Source of the DNA: CAZXFH01 sp964640055
GTDB lineage: Bacteria; Fidelibacterota; UBA2242; JAFGTP01
Assembly: GCA_964640055.1 (NCBI GenBank)
Contig: CAZXFH010000072.1
Span: forward strand, 1-11,464
Reading direction: 5' to 3'
DNA length: 11,464 nt
In this document: positions 1-7,240 of the stretch, in pieces
How positions within the stretch are numbered: position 1 is the first letter of the stretch
Layout of the letters: every line of letters starts with the position of its first letter
Made by a program: the position numbers and the translations under genes
Notes under the pieces: model-generated
What the model was told of the DNA's origin: nothing
Databases searched by the model: none
The model's input: only the letters and a program-made list of their open reading frames with translations

Positions 1-525
1 TATAAGTACGGGAATGCCATCCATGGTGAAATAAAACATTTGTCCGAAATTGTTAACACCTTTTTAAACTATGCCCGGCCTCTCGATCAGAATGTTGAGG
101 AATCTGAGCTTCACGAGGTACTGCTTGCTGCCCGAGGCGATGTCCAACAGGAGCATAATACTGAGCGGGTCAAAATAAAAGGGCAAGCCGGGGCTTTTAT
201 TCATCCTGGTAAAATGCGGCGGGCTTTTTATAATCTGATTAAAAATGCCTGTGAGGCTTCTAAGGAAGATACTCCCATTGTCATTTCGGTTGTCCGATCC
301 GGAGCCGCTGTGATGCTCCATTTTATCAATTATGGTGACCCAATTCCGCTTGCTTATCAGTCTCAGATCTTTGATGCTTTTTTCACCACCCGTGAAACTG
401 GTGTGGGATTGGGCTTATCAATAGCCAAATCCATCGTCGAGCAACATGGCGGAGAACTCTATCTGGATCATTCCGATGAAACTGGAACGGAATTTGTAAT
501 TCAGCTACCTGTGAAAAAGGAATGA
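1..525 (+). CDS. Sensor histidine kinase, C-terminal part (5' end outside window)
   Basis: This is the C-terminal 174 residues of a two-component sensor kinase; the frame is open to the first base, so the gene starts upstream. The first residues (to about base 90, ending FLNYARP) match the second helix of the dimerisation domain. The phosphoacceptor His lies outside the window. The rest is the HATPase_c ATP-binding domain: N-box NLIKNACEAS (about 223-261), a G1-like NYGDPIP in place of the usual DxGxG (an Asn variant common in this superfamily), F-box IFDAFFTTRETG, and G2 GVGLGLSIAKS. It should phosphorylate a response regulator, most simply the NtrC-type protein encoded at 1083. A TTG at 40 is open but lies inside the conserved helix, so it is not the start. 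The stop is 4 nt before the next gene, whose AAGGA Shine-Dalgarno lies in this gene's 3' end. Confidence 0.93.
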   Translation, partial: YKYGNAIHGEIKHLSEIVNTFLNYARPLDQNVEESELHEVLLAARGDVQQEHNTERVKIKGQAGAFIHPGKMRRAFYNLIKNACEASKEDTPIVISVVRSGAAVMLHFINYGDPIPLAYQSQIFDAFFTTRETGVGLGLSIAKSIVEQHGGELYLDHSDETGTEFVIQLPVKKE

Positions 526-529
526 CCGA

Positions 530-1078
530 ATGAATTATTTTATAGCGCGGATTTTCTATAGTAGTAAAATATTAATAGTTGTTTTGGGGCTGGCGCTATT
601 TCTGGAGTTTACCTGTGACATTCCCAGCCAACCCGATGATAATACTTCATCAGAGATAGTAATTTATAAAAATTCCTTTGAAAATCCGGCTGATACAGCA
701 GGATTTCAACGCACCGGTGCCTTTGATCTGTATACAGAAGCCGCTCCAGATGGCGGACATCAATCATTGTTGGTACAGGGCAGCTGTATTGTGCCCCATG
801 TCTATTTCACTTTAAAGCCACTTACTGAGAACGAACAGCTGGTTATGGAATGCTGGGGTAAAAACCTCGCTATCGGAGGCGTTGTGAGCCTTTATATCCT
901 AAATCAACCCGATAAGGCTCTCCATATTAGTGTCCAGGATTCCAGCTGGAAAAAATATACTGCACAAGACACCCTGATAGCCGCTGCCCGTGATACCCTG
1001 GCGGTTGAGATGTTTTCGGGTGGTTTTGTTCCCAGTGCCATGCTGGTGGATTGCCTGAAAATTATCGGGATTCAATAA
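530..1078 (+). CDS. Small envelope protein, probable lipoprotein with a jelly-roll-like domain
   Basis: This 182-aa protein belongs to no family I can name with certainty. It begins with a charged/hydrophobic export signal (residues about 5-28) ending in Cys29. The residues before the Cys (LEFTC) are a poor match to the classical lipobox, so lipidation is likely but unproven. After the Cys comes a polar linker, CDIPSQPDD, resembling that of the serpin at 4897. The mature part starts with a FENPADTAGF segment and alternates short beta-like stretches with Gly/Asp turns, ending VDCLKIIGIQ. This pattern resembles galactose-binding-like or carbohydrate-binding jelly-roll domains, which is inference only. 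The gene sits between kinase and response regulator with 4-nt gaps on both sides. It is therefore almost certainly co-transcribed and could supply or modulate the signal sensed in the envelope. AAGGA about 8 nt upstream supports this ATG. Confidence 0.82.
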   Translation: MNYFIARIFYSSKILIVVLGLALFLEFTCDIPSQPDDNTSSEIVIYKNSFENPADTAGFQRTGAFDLYTEAAPDGGHQSLLVQGSCIVPHVYFTLKPLTENEQLVMECWGKNLAIGGVVSLYILNQPDKALHISVQDSSWKKYTAQDTLIAAARDTLAVEMFSGGFVPSAMLVDCLKIIGIQ

Positions 1079-1082
1079 AATT

Positions 1083-2453
1083 ATGTCAAAATCTGATTTT
1101 CATATATTAATTGTAGAAGACAATCAATCCATGCGCGCGGGTATTCAAGCGACCCTCCAAAAAGCGGATTATGCCGTACATAGCGCTCAGAATGGTGCCG
1201 AGGCTTTAAGTTTATTGGAAAAAACACCTTGTCATTTGGTCATCACTGATCTGAAAATGCCCCAAATGGACGGATTAGCGCTTTTTGATAAGATCAAACA
1301 GTATTACAGTGATCTGGCCGTTATCTTTATCACGGCCTATGCCACCGTAGATATTGCTGTGGAAACTCTTAAAAAAGGGGCTGATGACTTTATCACCAAA
1401 CCTTTTCCTCTGGATGAATTGCGGGAAAAAGTCGCCATAGTCTATTACCGCTACCAGAAACTTGCAAAAACAAAAGAAAAGGTGTCCGAAAAACCGGTTC
1501 TAATTGGAAAATCAGCTGGCATTAAAAAAGTCAGAGCGCTGATTACCAAAGTCGCAAAAGTGGACAGTCCTGTGCTGATTACCGGGGAAAGTGGAACCGG
1601 TAAAGAACTGGTGGCTCAAAGGATTCACCTGACCGGTCCCCGCAAAAATGGTCCCTTTATTGCCGTGAACTGCAGTGCTTTGAATGAAAATCTTTTAGAA
1701 AGTGAGCTCTTTGGTCATGAAAAAGGTGCTTTTACCGGTGCTGTCAAAGCCCATGCCGGTAAATTTGAGCAGGCTGCGGGTGGCAGCCTATTTCTGGATG
1801 AGATTGGCGATATGTCCGCTGCCCTTCAGGTCAAATTGCTGCGGGTTCTCCAAACAAAGAAGTTTCAACAGGTCGGCGGTGAACAGGATATCAGCAGTGA
1901 TTTTCGACTGATCACGGCCACCAATCGTGATCTGAAACAGGCAATCCGGGAAAAAGAATTTCGGTCTGATCTCTATTACCGGTTAAATGTCGTGCCCATT
2001 CATATTCCTCCCCTGCGGGAACGGCGGGAAGACATTCCACTATTGATCGAACACCTTTTAAAGTCAAAAGCCCGGAAATTAGAACGGGAAATACCTCAAG
2101 TGGATGAAACGCTTCTGCAGCACTTAAGGAGCTACTCCTGGCCGGGAAATATCCGGGAACTGGAAAACTTTCTGGAACGAGCGCTTATCTTTGTCGAAGA
2201 CAATAATTTCAGCACAGAAAGTTTTTCCTTGAGCGATCTGGAAATAGAGCCACAAGCGCAGGGAACCACTGCGCCAGGCAACAAGGATTTGGTGAGCACT
2301 CTGGAAACCATGGAGCGGGAGATGATCGTTAAGGCCCTGCGGCAGGCACGGGGAGTCAAACAAAAAGCAGCCCGTAAATTGAAACTGAAACCCAGCACGC
2401 TCTACTATAAGATAGATAAATTCAATATCAGTGAATCAGAATATTTATCATGA
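1083..2453 (+). CDS. NtrC-family sigma-54-dependent response regulator
   Basis: This 456-aa protein has the full three-domain layout. The receiver domain (residues about 6-120) has the acidic pair E12/D13, phosphoacceptor D56 in ITDLKMP, T84 and K106. The AAA+ sigma-54 interaction domain (about 139-375) has Walker A GESGTGKE (168-175), ELFGHEKGAFTGA with the sigma-54-contacting GAFTGA loop (215-220), Walker B SLFLDE (235-240), an arginine-rich FRSDLYYRLNV segment and sensor II SWPGNIREL. A C-terminal Fis-type helix-turn-helix (about 415-450, QKAARKLKLKPSTLYYKI) binds DNA. In this family, phosphorylation drives oligomerisation and ATP-dependent opening of sigma-54 promoters. The kinase encoded upstream is the obvious partner. 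No clear -24/-12 promoter was found in the window, so its targets are probably elsewhere. The Shine-Dalgarno is weak; translational coupling to the previous gene is likely. Confidence 0.97.
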   Translation: MSKSDFHILIVEDNQSMRAGIQATLQKADYAVHSAQNGAEALSLLEKTPCHLVITDLKMPQMDGLALFDKIKQYYSDLAVIFITAYATVDIAVETLKKGADDFITKPFPLDELREKVAIVYYRYQKLAKTKEKVSEKPVLIGKSAGIKKVRALITKVAKVDSPVLITGESGTGKELVAQRIHLTGPRKNGPFIAVNCSALNENLLESELFGHEKGAFTGAVKAHAGKFEQAAGGSLFLDEIGDMSAALQVKLLRVLQTKKFQQVGGEQDISSDFRLITATNRDLKQAIREKEFRSDLYYRLNVVPIHIPPLRERREDIPLLIEHLLKSKARKLEREIPQVDETLLQHLRSYSWPGNIRELENFLERALIFVEDNNFSTESFSLSDLEIEPQAQGTTAPGNKDLVSTLETMEREMIVKALRQARGVKQKAARKLKLKPSTLYYKIDKFNISESEYLS

Positions 2454-3421
2454 AATTATCAAATCAAGTTCTACTTCATAAAATCGTAATTTTCTTAATA
2501 TTGATACTGTTAGACTGCCTCCCAATTCTGGCGCAAACAGAAAATTCACCCCAATTTAGCCGGATCATGGAAGAAGTGGCTCAGTTGCGCTCGATTAGAC
2601 AACAAGTTGAGCGCTTGGAAACGGAACATGCCCGTCTGGATAGTCAGATTAATATTCTGGAAGCACGTCCGAAACGAAACTGGCTGGAACAACGCAAAAT
2701 AGCCAAACTAACAGCGGAAAAAGATGAACTTAATCGCGAAATTATATCTCTTTATTCCAAAGTGGAACAGCATAAAGCTGCGGCCTATCGCTTTTACCAA
2801 TCGTATTATCCCCGCTTATCAGTCCAGCTGGATACCTTGCTCACACGCCTGGAAACCAACTCCGATTCCCTAACGATCCAATCGGACATGGAAAAGCTCA
2901 TCCGGCTTAAAAACCAGCGGAACTGGTTGGTTTCCGTCCAGCACCTATTTGTACCATCTCCGGAGCAGCTGGATATGAATCTGGAACAATTGATTCAATT
3001 TAAACAAAAACTGGAGGCCAATCCCGATTTGCGCGCTGAAATTGTTCGTGTTCTGCAAAGAAAAATAAACAACCTTGAGACCATGGTTGCAGCTGCTAAC
3101 AAAGAACAGGAATTGCGCCAACGTTTGCATCAATTTTCTCGTGAAATGGCAACCCTGGGCGGTGAATCCCAGCCAGAGGCTAATTTCAACACCCGAGATC
3201 GTACTTCCACTGCAATTACCTTTCCACAGGAAGATAGCAATTACTACAATTGGGAATATCTAAAAGCAGCCAGCCCTGCCGGAGTGACCCAGGATCTGAA
3301 TCCGGAAGATTATCTCCATCTTTTTGATGATATGTCCACCAGTGAACTAGACCGGTCATTTAATCAGCTCGATACCCTACGCCAAAATTACCTTCGTTTT
3401 TTACAAGAAGTCCAAAAATAA
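2450..3421 (+). CDS. Secreted coiled-coil protein of unknown function
   Basis: This 323-aa protein overlaps the response-regulator stop by 4 nt (ATGA), so it is translationally coupled to it. It has a Sec-type signal peptide: K2, a hydrophobic core around residues 9-26, and a probable cut after ILA near residue 28. Residues about 35-110 are a long coiled coil with regular Leu/Ile heptads and many Glu/Arg/Lys (for example VERLETEHARLDSQINILEA). A second helical stretch at about 120-235 is also Leu-, Gln- and Glu-rich, and RNWL occurs in both parts. The last third is less helical, with Asn, Thr and Ser, then a terminal helix beginning STSELDRSFNQLDTL. It is probably a periplasmic structural or adaptor protein. 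It shows no enzyme motif and I cannot name its family. Its operon position suggests the two-component pair controls, or responds to, an envelope process it takes part in. Confidence 0.85.
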   Translation: MKLSNQVLLHKIVIFLILILLDCLPILAQTENSPQFSRIMEEVAQLRSIRQQVERLETEHARLDSQINILEARPKRNWLEQRKIAKLTAEKDELNREIISLYSKVEQHKAAAYRFYQSYYPRLSVQLDTLLTRLETNSDSLTIQSDMEKLIRLKNQRNWLVSVQHLFVPSPEQLDMNLEQLIQFKQKLEANPDLRAEIVRVLQRKINNLETMVAAANKEQELRQRLHQFSREMATLGGESQPEANFNTRDRTSTAITFPQEDSNYYNWEYLKAASPAGVTQDLNPEDYLHLFDDMSTSELDRSFNQLDTLRQNYLRFLQEVQK

Positions 3422-3513
3422 ATCCACTCAGCTGGTTTCAAAATAATACGATTTATCAGCAGCTTATGTTAGCTTATCCTGGTGACCACAAAACCTGCTG
3501 ACAGCTATCAGTA
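3422..3513. promoter_or_regulatory. Short spacer with AGCTTAT tandem repeat and a long-loop inverted repeat
   Basis: This 92-bp gap contains AGCTTAT twice exactly 10 bp apart (3461 and 3471). A 7-bp inverted repeat, TCAGCAG (3456-3462) and CTGCTGA (3495-3501), encloses the second copy. AGCTTATCC (3471-3479) recurs at 4641-4649 in the next large intergenic region. There is no T-run, so it does not look like an intrinsic terminator. A role as leader or regulator-binding site is only a guess. Confidence 0.3.
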
Positions 3514-4560
3514 TTGAATTTGAATAAGTCCTCCATATTAATCCTGTTTAATTTTCTATTCTCAACTTATATTGTTTTGGCAAGCAATCCGGATTTTTCC
3601 TATTACTTTAAACCTGAAATATTTTATGACTCCAATATTTTTGAAAGCATGGACAGTAATATGACGGACTATGGCACCCAATTGTGGACCGGAATTGATT
3701 ATCATCACTCAGGAAACAATGGTCATTTTAGCTTGGGTTTTTTAGGCAGTTATGTCCATTATCATGAACATGAAAGCGAAAATAAATGGATAAACGCCAT
3801 AAACCTGAACTATATCTATCCGTTAAGGGGACGGCTCTATGGAAAAACGGGCAGCCACGGATTTGTTAAACTGTGGCAGCATCTTGACCGGGGCTATTTT
3901 GATATTACCGGGCAGCAAACAGTCGGCTTTAAGGGTACTCGTTACACACCCCAGTTTATTTTTTCATATCGTAAAACTCAGTTCCGCTATTTTGATTTTT
4001 CCAATCACCGCCAGTTGAATCTGCAGTTTGATCAGCAGTTCAAAGTGTCCCCGCAGCTGATTATTAATATGCAAACGACTTATCAAAACAGCTATTTCCC
4101 CAGGAGTATTCAATATTTTCCGGAACTGAGCCAGTATGAAACTCAGCCCCGTCATGATGAAACCATCCGGCTGCAACTGGGCGGTGAATATAGCGCTAAA
4201 ATAATTCTGGGAAGTCAACTGGAATGGCAGCGAAACCAATCGGATTATGCGTATCTGGAACACCAGGCTTTACGGTTGCGCAGTTATGCCTCCTGGAGAA
4301 TCGCCAGTCTGACCATGCACACCATTTTGATATTGCAATATAAACGATATGATCAAGATCCGGACCAGATTACCCTCCCCTATTTTCCCGATCCGGAACA
4401 AAACCGACAGAATCAGCTCTATGTGGGGCTGGAATGTCCTTTGTGGCAGCAGCTATCCCTGACGACTAAAACAGCCTATATGCGAAATGAAACCGCCTAT
4501 GTTGGCCAATACTTTGACAAGTGGCTGATCGGGATTGGCCTGAATTACCGCGGCAAGTAA
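3514..4560 (+). CDS. Outer-membrane beta-barrel protein, TTG start
   Basis: This 348-aa protein is predicted to sit in the outer membrane. It has a signal peptide (K5, hydrophobic residues 8-22, cut near VLA/S at 23-24). A mature body follows with alternating polar/hydrophobic strands rich in Tyr, Phe, Trp and Gln, separated by short turns, as in transmembrane beta-barrels. The early FYDSNIFES motif resembles the YDSNIF-type start of putative outer-membrane beta-barrel families such as BBP2. No catalytic motif is visible. The start is TTG: an in-frame stop at 3499-3501 rules out an upstream start, and the first in-frame ATG would remove the signal peptide. A second TTG two codons later is an alternative. 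No good Shine-Dalgarno is visible. It lies 92 bp after the coiled-coil gene and may share its transcript. Substrate or partner is unknown. Confidence 0.85.
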   Translation: MNLNKSSILILFNFLFSTYIVLASNPDFSYYFKPEIFYDSNIFESMDSNMTDYGTQLWTGIDYHHSGNNGHFSLGFLGSYVHYHEHESENKWINAINLNYIYPLRGRLYGKTGSHGFVKLWQHLDRGYFDITGQQTVGFKGTRYTPQFIFSYRKTQFRYFDFSNHRQLNLQFDQQFKVSPQLIINMQTTYQNSYFPRSIQYFPELSQYETQPRHDETIRLQLGGEYSAKIILGSQLEWQRNQSDYAYLEHQALRLRSYASWRIASLTMHTILILQYKRYDQDPDQITLPYFPDPEQNRQNQLYVGLECPLWQQLSLTTKTAYMRNETAYVGQYFDKWLIGIGLNYRGK

Positions 4561-4647
4561 CACCTAAATTCCATTCCGACTTTCAAAAAACTGATACTTA
4601 TTTCAGCTTTCTGATGGTTGTCCATTAACTTTGAGATAACAGCTTAT

Positions 4648-4663
4648 CCGATCGCCGGATCGG
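4648..4663. repeat. Perfect 6-bp inverted repeat (hairpin or operator)
   Basis: CCGATC, four loop bases (GCCG), then GATCGG. It is the only GC-rich element in an AT-rich gap. A T-run (4675-4680) follows only after 11 nt, so it is a weak intrinsic terminator for the barrel gene at best. It could equally be a protein-binding site. Confidence 0.4.
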
Positions 4664-4693
4664 TCAAAATAATATTTTTTATAATTAACTAAT

Positions 4694-4744
4694 ATTCAGT
4701 GACTTATAAATATTTACTAAAAATATTTAAAATTAGTGCTGAAT
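4694..4744. repeat. Nested AT-rich inverted repeat
   Basis: The outer arms are ATTCAG (4694-4699) and CTGAAT (4739-4744). The inner arms are TAAATATTT (4707-4715) and AAATATTTA (4721-4729), a perfect 9-bp stem with a 5-nt loop. The arms share one centre to within about 1 bp. It could be an operator, an AT-rich bending site or a leader hairpin; low GC argues against a strong terminator. Confidence 0.45.
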
Positions 4745-4896
4745 GGAATAGGATTTGATTTACATGAAAATCGAAGGTTGAGAACGATTAGACTGTTTAA
4801 ATGAACGCTTTACTTAATTAAGATGCCTGACATTCAAAAGATAAAAATTAGCCGCTCTGACAAATTCAATATTTAAACTAATATGAGGGGTAAAAA

Positions 4897-6138
4897 ATGA
4901 AACGCTTTCTCAATTTAATAGTTTTTTCAAGTGTGCTCATCGGATTATGTGTATGCTCGCATAATCCCTCCCAACCAAATGATGAGATTCAATTGGATCT
5001 TAGCGTAGCGGAACAACAGTTAACCACGGCAGATAATCAGTTTGGTTTAAAACTGTTTAAAAACCTGGCCGCCGACACCGATAGCAATATTTTCATCTCG
5101 CCGCTCAGTGTTTCTATGGCCTTGGGCATGACCTATAATGGTGCCGCCGGAGAAACCCGGGCAGCCATGCATCAAACTCTGGCCTATGGTGAACTCACTA
5201 CAGCAGAGATCAATCAATCCTATCAAAGTCTGATCAAAGCCCTGTCAAATTTAGACAACAAAGTCAAATTCAATATTGCTAATTCCATCTGGTATAAGGA
5301 AGGATGTGAGCTTAAAACCGAATTTATTGAAACCAATCAGCACTACTTTGATGCAATTGTGGAAGCCCTGGATTTCAATTCCAGTGAAGTCACTGATATC
5401 ATCAATGACTGGATTTCTGAAGAGACCAATGGCAAGATTGAAGAGCTGGTGCAACCTCCAATCGATCCTCTGACCCTTATGTTTCTGATCAATGCCATCT
5501 ATTTCAAGGGCAACTGGACCTATCAATTTGATTCTGAAGAGACCCAGCTGGAACCATTTTATCTGGAAGACGGCTCAGAGGTCAATTGTCCACTCATGCG
5601 TCTCAAGACCGATTTTGAATATTTTGAGACTGACCAGTTTCAGATCATTGATTTACCTTATGGCCAGGGAACTTTCAGTATGACCGTAATTCTGCCAAAC
5701 AGTGATGTTCACCTGAATTCTTTGATCCAGGCGTTAGATACTGAAACCTTTCATGATTGGCTGACGCAGCTGCAGAGGCAAACCGTAAACCTGCGCTTAC
5801 CCAAATTCAAGCTGGAATATGAGAAAGTCCTAAACCAGGTCCTGAAAGACATGGGGATAGCAATTGCCTTTTCAGGGGATGAGGCTGATTTTTCCAATAT
5901 GATCGATCTGACCCATACGCCGTTAAATCTGTATATCAGTGAAGTAAAGCATAAATCTTTTATTGAAGTGGATGAAAAGGGTACTGAGGCCGCTGCTGCG
6001 ACATCGGTGGAAATGCGTTGCACTTCTGTACCCAGTGAACCCTATATGATCGTTAACCGCCCCTTTATCTTTACCATCCGGGAACATCAATCCGGCACAA
6101 TTCTGTTTATCGGAAAAATCACGAATCCGCATGCATAA
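4897..6138 (+). CDS. Serpin-family protease inhibitor, exported (probable lipoprotein)
   Basis: This 413-aa protein is a full-length serpin. Residues 1-20 form an export signal ending in GLCVC, with Cys18 or Cys20 as possible lipid sites, followed by a polar linker SHNPSQPND. Hallmarks in order are ISPLSVSMALGM (about 67-78, shutter region), NAIYFKGNW (199-207), a VDEKGTEAAAAT hinge (GTEAAAAT at 362-369), and MIVNRPFIFTI, which fits the serpin signature pattern. The small-residue Ala-rich hinge is what inhibitory serpins have, allowing the reactive loop to insert into sheet A after cleavage. If G362 is P15, P1 falls near T376 in RCTSV; the exact P1 is uncertain because the distal loop is slightly long. 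The likely role is suicide inhibition of a serine or cysteine protease at the cell surface. A GAGGGG Shine-Dalgarno supports the ATG. A 37-nt gap separates it from the next gene. Confidence 0.97.
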   Translation: MKRFLNLIVFSSVLIGLCVCSHNPSQPNDEIQLDLSVAEQQLTTADNQFGLKLFKNLAADTDSNIFISPLSVSMALGMTYNGAAGETRAAMHQTLAYGELTTAEINQSYQSLIKALSNLDNKVKFNIANSIWYKEGCELKTEFIETNQHYFDAIVEALDFNSSEVTDIINDWISEETNGKIEELVQPPIDPLTLMFLINAIYFKGNWTYQFDSEETQLEPFYLEDGSEVNCPLMRLKTDFEYFETDQFQIIDLPYGQGTFSMTVILPNSDVHLNSLIQALDTETFHDWLTQLQRQTVNLRLPKFKLEYEKVLNQVLKDMGIAIAFSGDEADFSNMIDLTHTPLNLYISEVKHKSFIEVDEKGTEAAAATSVEMRCTSVPSEPYMIVNRPFIFTIREHQSGTILFIGKITNPHA

Positions 6139-6175
6139 ATTTGTTTTTTTTAAATACTAGCAATAGGGGGAAACT

Positions 6176-7201
6176 ATGTTATCCAATCAAAGGCAACATA
6201 CGATTATCGGTCTTCTTTTTCTGTTTTTTACTTCCGGTCTGGCCTCTGATTCCTCAGAACGCTTTAGTATTGAAATAAACCGGATTGATCCACCGCGCTT
6301 ATTCACGATTCCTATCGCGCATGTGTTAGGCGCCAATGATATTAAATTGTTCGGTGGTGGGGCTTATGGTGCTACCGGGAGCGAATCCTGGCAGGGTACG
6401 ATCGGTATTGGCCTGGGAAATATCGCTGAGGTCGAACTGAGTACGGTCAACCTGGCTAATAATATAACATCAGGATCGGCCATGGTTCCCACATCCGCTT
6501 TCAAGTTGCTGTTACTTTCCAAAGAAAATTTTACCAGCCGGATCAAACCGGCCCTTGCCATGGGCTTACGCAGTACTTCAAACTGGCGGACCATGGAAAG
6601 TCATCCAGAAGTGGTTAGAGCAAATCAGGATTGGACTTCTAAAGGTATTCATGATATTGATTATCAAACCCGCTTCACCATGGCTTATGGCATCTCATCA
6701 CTCTATTTTAGACATTTTGCATTGCACACCGGGCTCAGTCTAACCGATATCCGCACCAAAAAGCTCACTATCAACAATTATTGCTGGCCTGAATATGGCC
6801 AGGGATATGCAGAGCAGCAGCATAATCAGTATGGCGGCTTTGTCGGTCTGGAAATCAACCGCACCCCCACCACCAAAATCATGCTGGAGCTCTCCACCAC
6901 ACCCCATTATGCTTACATTACCGATTCCTTGGGAACCGATCCATCCAGTACGCCTAGAGTAGCGGGTCGCGTTGATATTTCCCGGGAGTATCTGGTCATT
7001 GCCGGTATCCGGCAGTTTTTCACCGATTGGTTATCGGTAGATACCGGAGTCTATTACTTGGGAAACTACAAGGGTATTGCCGATACCCAGATCAAACTGG
7101 AATTCAATCTGTTCATTCCAGGTGAAATATACCGTAATATTCCCACTATTTTCAGGAAACGAACCGGGAACAGCCCCGGCCGGAATAACTTTGAAAAATA
7201 A
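6176..7201 (+). CDS. Predicted outer-membrane beta-barrel protein
   Basis: This 341-aa protein has a signal peptide (R6 and H8, hydrophobic 10-18, cut near GLAS at 21-24). A body of alternating beta-strand-like segments follows, such as the IKLFGGGAYGATG and GTIGIGLGNIAEVEL regions. Its N-terminal layout (FTIPIAHVLGAND, then a glycine-rich strand pair) resembles a common group of uncharacterised outer-membrane proteins in which a strand describes the protein's own 'GLG' barrel start. I cannot name the family. The C-terminal 25 residues after NLFIPGEIY are basic and polar, not a closing strand, so the tail may sit in the periplasm. AGGGGGA 5 nt before the ATG is a strong Shine-Dalgarno. It lies 37 nt after the serpin, so a functional link with it is plausible. 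Confidence 0.8.
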   Translation: MLSNQRQHTIIGLLFLFFTSGLASDSSERFSIEINRIDPPRLFTIPIAHVLGANDIKLFGGGAYGATGSESWQGTIGIGLGNIAEVELSTVNLANNITSGSAMVPTSAFKLLLLSKENFTSRIKPALAMGLRSTSNWRTMESHPEVVRANQDWTSKGIHDIDYQTRFTMAYGISSLYFRHFALHTGLSLTDIRTKKLTINNYCWPEYGQGYAEQQHNQYGGFVGLEINRTPTTKIMLELSTTPHYAYITDSLGTDPSSTPRVAGRVDISREYLVIAGIRQFFTDWLSVDTGVYYLGNYKGIADTQIKLEFNLFIPGEIYRNIPTIFRKRTGNSPGRNNFEK

Positions 7202-7240
7202 ACAGCTCTATTACATGATAACTAACATAAGAGACCAATT

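Larger units (their letters stand above)
4561..4896. other. 336-bp AT-rich intergenic region, probable control region of the serpin unit
   Basis: No convincing coding frame is present; the ATGs here open only very short frames. The region contains a perfect GC-rich inverted repeat (4648-4663), a nested AT-rich palindrome (4694-4744), and a direct repeat CTGACATTCAA / CTGACAAATTCAA starting at 4827 and 4857, 30 bp apart. The serpin Shine-Dalgarno (GAGGGG, about 4885-4890) closes it. A CTGACA...TAATAT pair (4857-4884, spacer 16) resembles -35/-10 boxes but would leave too short a leader. The real promoter is therefore probably further upstream and was not identified with confidence. Confidence 0.5.

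Noticed and set aside
40..42. TTG as the start of the kinase fragment
   Set aside because: The frame is open to base 1 and the upstream residues continue the conserved dimerisation helix, so this is an internal codon of a gene that starts outside the window.
4648..4680. Strong intrinsic terminator after the 3514-4560 gene
   Set aside because: The hairpin is only 6 bp and the T-run starts 11 nt after it, too far for a typical intrinsic terminator; kept as an inverted repeat only.
4744..4759. Sigma-54-like -24/-12 promoter (TGG...TTGAT)
   Set aside because: GG and G are correctly spaced, but the essential GC of the -12 box is GA and the -24 box lacks CAC. TGGCA-type matches at 3147 and 3673 have wrong spacing and lie in coding DNA.
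4857..4884. CTGACA / TAATAT as the serpin promoter
   Set aside because: Good boxes and spacing, but transcription would start inside or after the Shine-Dalgarno, leaving almost no leader.
64..6132. Minus-strand and alternate-frame open frames (for example 3964-4263, 5751-6023, 2132-2398)
   Set aside because: All lie inside well-supported + strand genes, lack Shine-Dalgarno sites and show no recognisable domain; they are shadows of the real frames.
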